DNA of 40,110 bases from a virus, in IMG/VR virus record IMGVR_UViG_3300020469_000098, positions 1-40,110 of that record. One strand, written 5' to 3'. Below the pieces are notes generated by a model that was not told where the DNA came from, did not search any database, and saw only the letters and a list, made by a program, of their open reading frames with translations. The stretch's first letter is position 1, and each line of letters opens with the position of its first letter. Positions 8,315 through 15,816 of the stretch are shown here, in pieces. The position numbers and the translations under genes were made by a program.

Positions 8315-8328
8315 AGTTAGTTTTGTCT

Positions 8329-11300
8329 TTATTTCTTGAACCTCAGATCATGCTCTAATCCTTCAAGTCTATCAGTTAATTCCTTAATTGCTTCAACTAG
8401 AAGAGGAACAACTTTTTCATAAGCAACAGCATGAGTACCATCTTCTCTGATAGTATGTAAACCAGGAAGTCCCAGTCCTTCAATCTCCTGTGCTATCAAA
8501 CCAGTGTCCTCTTTACCTTCTTTATTTGAAGAAGAATTCCACACAAAAGTATTACCACTAATTGAAACAATTTTTTCTAGTGGATTCTTAATAGGTGTTA
8601 TATTATTCTTCAATCTATGATCTGAAGCAGTGAAGGCAATAATATCCTGAGTAACATCTAACTGTCCAGTAACACTAACTCCTCCATCTAAAGTTTTTAA
8701 TCTATTTCCACCATTAAACATCAACTCTACTGCGGTTGCACCTACAGTGTTTAATGCTCTTATTGCAACATCAGAACCAGCATAAAGTTCAATATGCTCA
8801 CCAGTATTAGTTCCACTCTTAATTTTGAGTGTTCCTGTATTATTTGTTAGGAATGAGTCTGTGGCATCATGGAACAATTCCATATCCCCATCATCACCAA
8901 ATAATAGTTTGGCATTATCAGGTAAATTTATTCCACTTGTTGCTGTAATCGTACCAGCTACGTTGAGTGTGCTGCCAAGATGTGTAGCACCACCAATACC
9001 AACTCCACCTGCTACTCTAACAGCACCAGTAACAGTACTTGTTGAATCTTCATTATTTAAAACACCTAATTTTCCACAAATATTGAGGTTTTTACCAATA
9101 CTTGCTCCACCTTTAACTTGGAGAGCACCTTTTAATGTTGATCCACATACTATATCACTATAGTTTGATTCTGATTCAACATCATCATTGTTTATGTAAA
9201 CAGTATGACTGGTTCCAACCTTTATTGTTTGAGATTGAAGTAAATTGTTAAATCTACTAATACCATTAAAGGTTACAGGACCATTGAACTGAGATAGAAT
9301 CTGTTTAGAACTACCACCTTCAACAAGTAATCTCTCTTTAATGATTACTTCATCAAATACAACACTCAACTTACTTGGATCTTCACCCGTTACAGTTGGA
9401 ATTGGAATATCAAATGTAGTTTGCTGTCCACTATCTGCTGAGATCTTAGTGTTTCCGATATAGAAATCACCCTTATCATTCATACCTGTGTAAACAACAG
9501 TACCACAAGAAGTTTCTTGTGACTGTGCTAAGAACTCTTCTCTTTCAGTAAGAGTTCTATCAGATATTTGAGGAAGACCAGTTGAATAGTTACCTGGACC
9601 ATAACCAAGATATTCAAACGTATGACCAGATGCCCTTAAGATAGAAGGTCTACGAACCTCCATTGCTATAGGTTTAATCTTTTTAATTATAGATTTATTT
9701 TCATGCTCTTGTATATTTGATCCTAAAACACCTCTAATAACAGATATCTTATCATTTGATGTACCACCGAGAACATTCTTGTTCACCCTCATTATCTCAC
9801 TATCAATCTGAATATAAGATCCTATTGGGAACTTAGTCTGTATTGATTCTTGAACTGTTGTATCAAATGTTGGTTCATCATATAGATTTACCTTAAATTC
9901 AGAAATACTAGGAGCAACCAACTCATTAGTAATCATTACATCATGATCACCAAGAGATAATGATCTTACACCAAGATTTTCTGCAGACTTACCAGAAACG
10001 GCATCATGAGCAGATAATCCATGCTTAAGGATATACTTAGCGTTAGCAACTAATCCTGTTGTTTCTCCAGTTGTAGCACTAAAAACATTATATGCTGTTT
10101 CTTCTTCTACAACAAAATCGCCAAGATTTTCATATGTGGCACTAAGTATTCTAAACTTATTACCTTTCAACATACCATGTGCTTTGACAGTGGTAAAGGT
10201 AGTTGATTTAGTTAATCCACTTCCAGACTCAGTAGGGGCAGTACCAGAACTAACCTCTGCAGCAGGACCCATATCAATAATTTGCTGTCCAGTGTAGATA
10301 GTATCAGCACTACTCTTATGAACAGTTATTGATTTCTCACTTGATACTTCATTAATCATGAAATATCCATCAGTAGCTGTTGTAATACCAGTTACTTGGA
10401 CATAATTATTAGTAACAGAAGCAATATGCTTTGCTTCTAAAGTAATATATTGAGATGGTGTTCCTTTTAATCCACCTACCTGTGAACTATCAAAGTATAA
10501 AGTATCTCCAACTTTATATCCAGCACCACCATCCTGTATTTTAATACTATCCGTTATTACTTGACCAGTATTCTGAACAATTCCAGCACTAGTAACTTTT
10601 ACTTGAGCCGTTGCTCCTTTCCAATTAGCAGATGAAGGTTGTGATTGATCATCAAATAGTTTAATATTTTGATATGGAACATTAGGTGTACTATTTGTAA
10701 AAGTACCAGTTCCAGTTACTGTTCCATCATAGAATCTAATACCATTTAATCCATGAGATCCATCTAATGCTATAGAAGTACTATTTGCTGAATTATTAGC
10801 AGATGTAATAACATTAGATACCCCAAATGTTGATAAGAATATGTTAGAAGTTTCTCTAGTAATACTCTTCTTAAGATCATTGGTTACTACAGAACCAATT
10901 GGTTCAAGTTTTGCATATGTTTTTGCTTCCTGTGGGTTGTCTTCAGGATTATCTCTATCATGTTGTGGATAAAGATCAGTGATACTCTGATTATACTTCT
11001 TAAAGGCAAATACACCATCAGCACTGTTGTTACCATTCAATACGAATAGATGGTAAATACCATCCTGAACTCCCTCTTCATAAGAAGTAATTACTTCAGA
11101 TCTATAAACATATAGATTCTCTCTCGTATCGTTCCTTTCAAATCTTGGAAGAGTAACCGATCTGACATTTGTTCCATCACCATCATTAATATTAATAGTT
11201 CCAACTACAATATCAGCACCTGTAGGAGAATAACTATCAATTAGTTCAACAACTTTATACTTAAAGATTCTATCATTATCTACAGAATCTACAATGAAAT

Positions 11301-14130
11301 TGCCATTAAATTCTTTATCAGATACACCAGTAGGGTTAGTTGATGTAGTGACATGCTTAACAGTAACTCGGTTTCCTACTTTTAAACCATGAGATTTATC
11401 AGATCTAACAGTTGCTATCTTAGTGTTATTATCATATGATATAGTTGTTATGAATCTAGGATTCTTCTGGAATTCATAATCATTAACTGTTAGTATTCCA
11501 GTCGGATCATTCGGAATCGTAAAATCAGTATTAGCAACAGCACCAGTAGAACTTGATTCTTGAAGGATAAATCCATCTGTTGGATCTTTAGCACCTTTAA
11601 TCTCTTTAGGTATTACATATCTAACCTTATAAAGTTTCTCATCTAAACTTCTATCATCAGTTCTTCTAAGAATATATGGAATAGGTACATTATCATCATC
11701 ACTAAAAGTATTATCTTTTAAGACAGAAGTAATTGTATCTCCAGTTGTATCAATATGAACAAACCATCCACCATTTTCTGTAGTTGTTGTTTGAGAACCA
11801 GATAATCCTCTAGTAATAGAATATGTTGCTTCATCAAACTGAACTGGATGTCCAAGATCTCCAGGATTCTTATCAGATACTCTACTAACAATGTTAACTG
11901 TACCTTCTGCTACAGTAAATGAAGTTCTAATAAATTCTGGATTAGTTAACTCAGCATTTGCTCTAGAAGAAGCAATTCTAATCTCATTATTAGCCAAACC
12001 ACTATTAGAAGCATCACTAGTAATAGCATAATATACTTTGTGAGCATCTAATCCTTGAGGTAACTTACCACTATCAGATATTATTCTTATTGATTCACCA
12101 TTAGCAAGATTATGTCCAGTACTTATTGTATACTTTGCAGGATTAACATTAGTTTCTGGATTTGAATGAAGTGCTGTATATGATTTCTCTGAAGTATCTG
12201 TTGTAGCAGTTAATGCCCCATTAGACATAACAATAGATGCTTCATATGGAGTAGCACCAGATAGATATAACTTTTCACCTTTCTTAGCACCGATTCTAAA
12301 TCCCTGAGCAATTGCTGATGGTGGCGAGAACTTATTTTTATTTCCTAATAGATATAAACGTCCTGGATAAGGTACACTATTATTAGGAGAATTAAGTATC
12401 TGAGATATTGCTGACTTATCAAGTTGAAGCCAATCAACAGCATCTTCTTTAGTAACAATCGCTCTTGGAGTAATAATAGAAGTTATAAAACCTTTATTAT
12501 CTTTATCAAACGATTCCTTCTTAAATCCATCAGCACAAAGAGCAAACTGACCGAAGTTAGAGTTAGAGTTAGTAACTGAGGCATCAGCACCAGATAACAT
12601 ATTGAAATGAGTATGATATCCGATAGCGAACACAGAAACTATCTGTATAACAGCATCATTAGAAACTTTTACGTGAGTTGTTTCCCATTCTGGTCTATAA
12701 ACACAACCAGAATCTAAATGAAATACCTGATCTATATTCGTAGAAGATGATTTGGATGCTAGTATCTCACCTCTTTGAACAGCAGGTGTTAATCCCACAT
12801 ATTCTCTACTAGTTTTGTTAAACTTAACAAAAGAACGATCATCTTTCTGTAGTGATACACCAGTAAACTGGGCAACAACCATAGATTTGAAACCAGTTGC
12901 TTTATTACCATCAGCATGCATACCCTGCATACCCCAAACTGATCTTAATGAACAGTTAAAGATATATGGTGAAGCACCTGTTACAGTATCAGTTTCAACT
13001 AGAACTTCAGCATCACCAAAACCTAAACCAGAACTAGGACCAGCAGGTAGTGTTGATCTTACAAACGGTAATAAGTAGGTAAACTTAGTATCACTAATTA
13101 CAGTCTTAACTTTTGTGGATATATTATAATCTAGAGCACTAACTCCCTTAATTTTTATAGGAGTTCCACTACTAAAGTTATGAGGTAGTTCTGTAGTAAC
13201 AGTTACAATGTTACCAGCAGTAGCACCATCACCAGAGATAATATTACTAATAGAAAGAGGATCTGTAGCAAAAGCACCAACTATTTCAAATTCAGGTCTT
13301 ACTGGAGCAAAATCATCTGGATGTGTAGGGAATTTAAATCTAACTTCTCTAGTAGATGCTCTGTTAAATGCGTTTGATAACTTACTATAGTATACTTGTA
13401 GATCAGTTAAACCATAGTCACCAATAACATTAACACCATCAGCATATTCAAAACATGTTAACTTATGGTGTGAGAATGTAGGTTTAGATCTATTTGTTAA
13501 TCCAAAATCAGTATTATCAGTATATACTGTAGTATTTTCATCACCATCAAATAATGTAAACTGCCAGAAGTAACATGTACCAGTTATCTTAAATACTGAT
13601 GAATCTGGAACATTGGGATCTGTTGGGTTTGGAACATACTTAGGTCTTATTTTTGTCTTTCTTAAATCTAGTCCAACTAATGAAGTTCCACGAGGAATAA
13701 CAACTCCACCATGAACACTGTTAAACTTATAAAGTATATTATTTTCCTGTGTTAAATCAAAATTTGAATTAAGAGTTAATCCAAAAGTTTCTGTTGCTCC
13801 TTCAGTCAATGGAGCTCCGTTAACAGAAGTTGCTGGTACTGCTCTAGCATCTCCTGCTACAGTTTTAATACCATGTCCTGGTCTATTATCAATTAAATGT
13901 TCACCAGGAAAACATAATATAGTTGTCTTCTCAACAATATCATTATCGTTTCCTTCAATATATGAAAATCTTGCTGATTCTATTAATGCCCTCTGAATAG
14001 TCTTGAACGGTTTTGTTAACGAATTACCTTCGTTTTCAATACCGTCTGTCGCATCAAGGTCATTTGGATTTACATAAAGAATACGTCCTTCAGTGTTCTT
14101 TATAAAATTCTCTAACTTATTTAAAGGCAT
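8329..14130 (-). CDS. Very large tail fibre with beta-helix region and C-terminal S74 intramolecular chaperone
   Basis: A 1933-residue fibre, the largest gene here. The N-terminal part has a pectin-lyase-like opening (GRILYVNPNDLDATDG, then KPFKTIQRALIESARF) and a beta-helix segment with VTNSNSNFGQFALCADG. The middle is long and beta-rich. Near residue 1500 it has a SGHTFEYLGYGPGNYSTGLPQ module shared with the 1377-aa fibre. The end carries VGIGG repeats and a peptidase S74 domain: ASDHRLKNNI with Ser1836 and Lys1841, the five-residue spacing of the self-cleaving dyad in endosialidase chaperones. Cleavage before Ser1836 would release a 98-residue trimerisation chaperone with a final coiled coil. 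The ATG at 14130 follows a late-promoter element. Confidence 0.88.
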   Translation of the reverse strand: MPLNKLENFIKNTEGRILYVNPNDLDATDGIENEGNSLTKPFKTIQRALIESARFSYIEGNDNDIVEKTTILCFPGEHLIDNRPGHGIKTVAGDARAVPATSVNGAPLTEGATETFGLTLNSNFDLTQENNILYKFNSVHGGVVIPRGTSLVGLDLRKTKIRPKYVPNPTDPNVPDSSVFKITGTCYFWQFTLFDGDENTTVYTDNTDFGLTNRSKPTFSHHKLTCFEYADGVNVIGDYGLTDLQVYYSKLSNAFNRASTREVRFKFPTHPDDFAPVRPEFEIVGAFATDPLSISNIISGDGATAGNIVTVTTELPHNFSSGTPIKIKGVSALDYNISTKVKTVISDTKFTYLLPFVRSTLPAGPSSGLGFGDAEVLVETDTVTGASPYIFNCSLRSVWGMQGMHADGNKATGFKSMVVAQFTGVSLQKDDRSFVKFNKTSREYVGLTPAVQRGEILASKSSSTNIDQVFHLDSGCVYRPEWETTHVKVSNDAVIQIVSVFAIGYHTHFNMLSGADASVTNSNSNFGQFALCADGFKKESFDKDNKGFITSIITPRAIVTKEDAVDWLQLDKSAISQILNSPNNSVPYPGRLYLLGNKNKFSPPSAIAQGFRIGAKKGEKLYLSGATPYEASIVMSNGALTATTDTSEKSYTALHSNPETNVNPAKYTISTGHNLANGESIRIISDSGKLPQGLDAHKVYYAITSDASNSGLANNEIRIASSRANAELTNPEFIRTSFTVAEGTVNIVSRVSDKNPGDLGHPVQFDEATYSITRGLSGSQTTTTENGGWFVHIDTTGDTITSVLKDNTFSDDDNVPIPYILRRTDDRSLDEKLYKVRYVIPKEIKGAKDPTDGFILQESSSTGAVANTDFTIPNDPTGILTVNDYEFQKNPRFITTISYDNNTKIATVRSDKSHGLKVGNRVTVKHVTTSTNPTGVSDKEFNGNFIVDSVDNDRIFKYKVVELIDSYSPTGADIVVGTININDGDGTNVRSVTLPRFERNDTRENLYVYRSEVITSYEEGVQDGIYHLFVLNGNNSADGVFAFKKYNQSITDLYPQHDRDNPEDNPQEAKTYAKLEPIGSVVTNDLKKSITRETSNIFLSTFGVSNVITSANNSANSTSIALDGSHGLNGIRFYDGTVTGTGTFTNSTPNVPYQNIKLFDDQSQPSSANWKGATAQVKVTSAGIVQNTGQVITDSIKIQDGGAGYKVGDTLYFDSSQVGGLKGTPSQYITLEAKHIASVTNNYVQVTGITTATDGYFMINEVSSEKSITVHKSSADTIYTGQQIIDMGPAAEVSSGTAPTESGSGLTKSTTFTTVKAHGMLKGNKFRILSATYENLGDFVVEEETAYNVFSATTGETTGLVANAKYILKHGLSAHDAVSGKSAENLGVRSLSLGDHDVMITNELVAPSISEFKVNLYDEPTFDTTVQESIQTKFPIGSYIQIDSEIMRVNKNVLGGTSNDKISVIRGVLGSNIQEHENKSIIKKIKPIAMEVRRPSILRASGHTFEYLGYGPGNYSTGLPQISDRTLTEREEFLAQSQETSCGTVVYTGMNDKGDFYIGNTKISADSGQQTTFDIPIPTVTGEDPSKLSVVFDEVIIKERLLVEGGSSKQILSQFNGPVTFNGISRFNNLLQSQTIKVGTSHTVYINNDDVESESNYSDIVCGSTLKGALQVKGGASIGKNLNICGKLGVLNNEDSTSTVTGAVRVAGGVGIGGATHLGSTLNVAGTITATSGINLPDNAKLLFGDDGDMELFHDATDSFLTNNTGTLKIKSGTNTGEHIELYAGSDVAIRALNTVGATAVELMFNGGNRLKTLDGGVSVTGQLDVTQDIIAFTASDHRLKNNITPIKNPLEKIVSISGNTFVWNSSSNKEGKEDTGLIAQEIEGLGLPGLHTIREDGTHAVAYEKVVPLLVEAIKELTDRLEGLEHDLRFKK

Positions 14131-14166
14131 CTTCTTATACTTCTGGCCAAAAGATTTCTATGTTTC

Positions 14167-14174
14167 TATTTAGC
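14167..14174 (-). promoter_or_regulatory. Late promoter element (GCTAAATA)
   Basis: GCTAAATA on the minus strand, just after the stop of the 63-aa gene and 36 bases upstream of the 1933-aa gene's ATG. It shares the TAAATA core and the position after a stop codon with the other late elements here. Confidence 0.55.
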
Positions 14175-14179
14175 TGCGA

Positions 14180-14371
14180 TTAATTCACTGTTATCTCAGC
14201 ATATTCAATAATACTTGAGTCTGCTTGGTTAGTGACTACTTCCAACACATCCATAAATTGTTGAGTTGTTTCACAATTGACATGTCTAACTTCACCTTGA
14301 TCACTATAAAGTTTGAATCTTTTAGAACAAACATCAATGATAACTTTTTCTACAAATGTTTCTGGATCCAT
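14180..14371 (-). CDS. Small acidic protein of unknown function
   Basis: A 63-residue protein starting MDPETFVEKVIIDVCSKRFK, predicted to fold as alternating strands and one helix (TTQQFMDVLEVV). I do not recognise a family. It is a credible gene: it starts five bases after the oxygenase stop, has an ATG, and fills the gap before the next late promoter with no overlap. It is the last gene of the run that makes the collagen fibres and the oxygenase. No motif suggests a function. Confidence 0.6.
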   Translation of the reverse strand: MDPETFVEKVIIDVCSKRFKLYSDQGEVRHVNCETTQQFMDVLEVVTNQADSSIIEYAEITVN

Positions 14372-14376
14372 AATGG

Positions 14377-14967
14377 TTAAGCGTGATCAACATAATACCA
14401 AGTAACTGCTATCCTTTTTTTACCACTGATCACTTCCTGACCAGCATGAGGATAACACCAATTAGATGGAAACATTATAGCATATCCTGGTTTAGGTTTC
14501 AACGCTGCGTGTATAAATTCAGTTCCACCACCTTCAAATCCTTCATTTAAATACAGTATAACACTTATTTTTCTTTCATATTCAATTAATTTCTTATCAG
14601 TAGCAGCATCATGATGAAATATATATTTTTGTCCTGGTTGATATTCCAATACTTGTATTGACTCTCTCCAACATTTAGTTCCTACTCCACAAGGAACTGG
14701 ATAATATGAAAAGTTTTTATGTATTGAAGAAACTTTTTTATAGTAAGACTCTAGACCAGAATTAATACGTTGATGTAATAGAATAGTTCCTTTGGTATTA
14801 TCATCCAATGTTAATCCACTACTCGATCTAATATCATTATTAACATAGTTTTTCCCTACTGCTGAAAAAACCTTACAATCACTAAACTCTAAGGTATCAA
14901 TATAATCATTGATATATTTTAGTTCATTTGGTTCTAAAATTTTTATAAGTTGTATCAGATCATTCAT
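14377..14967 (-). CDS. 2-oxoglutarate/Fe(II) oxygenase, prolyl 4-hydroxylase-like
   Basis: About 196 residues from the ATG at 14967, opening MNDLIQLIKILEPNEL. The double-stranded beta-helix core carries the iron triad: HxD in IFHHDAATD (His118, Asp120) and the distal His174 in CYPHAGQ. Lys184 lies ten residues on, in SGKKRIAVTWYY, where prolyl 4-hydroxylases bind the 2-oxoglutarate carboxylate. VILYLNEGFEGGGTEF is the usual P4H strand pair. The reaction is hydroxylation coupled to oxidative decarboxylation of 2-oxoglutarate. It lies in the same run as the 916- and 1111-aa collagen-like fibres, so hydroxylation of their GPP prolines is an attractive inference. A TTG four codons upstream (14979) is a possible but weaker start. 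Family certain; substrate unproven. Confidence 0.88.
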   Translation of the reverse strand: MNDLIQLIKILEPNELKYINDYIDTLEFSDCKVFSAVGKNYVNNDIRSSSGLTLDDNTKGTILLHQRINSGLESYYKKVSSIHKNFSYYPVPCGVGTKCWRESIQVLEYQPGQKYIFHHDAATDKKLIEYERKISVILYLNEGFEGGGTEFIHAALKPKPGYAIMFPSNWCYPHAGQEVISGKKRIAVTWYYVDHA

Positions 14968-14992
14968 AATGTATACCAATAATATTAATTAA

Positions 14993-15490
14993 TTACGAAG
15001 GTTTTGTCGGCCAACTAGAATGTGTAAAGTCATCTGCCATTGCTTTTGCAGTTAGATTAGAATCTGCTGCTATAGTTGCTGGAACATCTCTTAGTCCCTG
15101 ACGATATGTTGCCCACTCAGTTTTTTTACTAGAACTCAATGGAGAATCATTACCTTGAGTCCAATCAGACTGAATTAACATAATATTTCTATAATTCTTT
15201 ACTTCATCCAAATGATTTCTTGCTGCTTCCGCAGCATTAGCAATCGCAGTTTTTTCAGAAGCATGATCTGTAATTGCCTGAGAATATATTCCCAAACTAG
15301 TAATCTTATCTTGTCCTTTCTCTGCTTCTCGTCTATATTCTATTATACCTTCACCACCATTCTTTTCACTATCCCATTGAACCGCCCATACATTAGAAGG
15401 TATCCATGAAATATCAGTGTAAGTAAATTTAACAGCCTCGTTATCCAAGATAATCATATTATCTTCGGCAACAATCGTTAACTTAGTCAT
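14993..15490 (-). CDS. Phage tail fibre assembly chaperone-like protein
   Basis: A 165-residue protein. Its C-terminal part reads LIQSDWTQGNDSPLSSSKKT, then EWATYRQGLRDVP (about residues 104-136). This is the hallmark 'SDWT...PLS...W..YRqaLRDlP' pattern of the phage tail assembly chaperone family (Phage_tail_APC). The N-terminal half has a beta region with Trp residues (SWIPSNVWAVQWD) like other members. A helical linker (about 80-100) joins them. Such proteins help fold or trimerise fibre tips, consistent with its place behind the collagen fibres. It overlaps the end of the upstream 108-aa gene by eight bases. Confidence 0.8.
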   Translation of the reverse strand: MTKLTIVAEDNMIILDNEAVKFTYTDISWIPSNVWAVQWDSEKNGGEGIIEYRREAEKGQDKITSLGIYSQAITDHASEKTAIANAAEAARNHLDEVKNYRNIMLIQSDWTQGNDSPLSSSKKTEWATYRQGLRDVPATIAADSNLTAKAMADDFTHSSWPTKPS

Positions 15491-15809
15491 TTTCTATACC
15501 TCCACTTATGTTTTTCATTTCTCTTGGTTGACTTAATTTCTGTTTCAGTTCTTCTTTATATATCTCCTGTGCCTGTAAACTGACTTTTACAGATTCATTT
15601 CTAAAAGATTCTATAGCAGCACCAGTTTGTCTTTGCATTTGAGTATTTTCAATCAACATCATAGGAACCCACTTAACAGCACAGTCCCATTCATCAACTT
15701 CTTGACCAGTTTGAGGATTCATACCACGAACTTGAGTGAACCAAGCACATTGTAAACCAATACAATCCTTTTTAATTAAAGGACAATATTTACCAGATTC
15801 AATTTTCAT
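15483..15809 (-). CDS. Small four-cysteine protein, possible metal binder
   Basis: A 108-residue protein. The first half has four cysteines in KYCPLIKKDCIGLQCAWF and EWDCAVKW (Cys9, Cys16, Cys21, Cys43), spaced as in small zinc or Fe-S sites. The second half is a long helix (about residues 50-95) likely to form a coiled coil. I know similar small proteins in marine T4-like phages only as hypotheticals. AAGGA lies about nine bases upstream of the ATG. It lies between the collagen fibre and the fibre chaperone and overlaps the latter by eight bases, so it probably works with fibre assembly. Metal binding is inferred from cysteine spacing. Confidence 0.7.
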   Translation of the reverse strand: MKIESGKYCPLIKKDCIGLQCAWFTQVRGMNPQTGQEVDEWDCAVKWVPMMLIENTQMQRQTGAAIESFRNESVKVSLQAQEIYKEELKQKLSQPREMKNISGGIEND

Positions 15810-15816
15810 AATAAAT

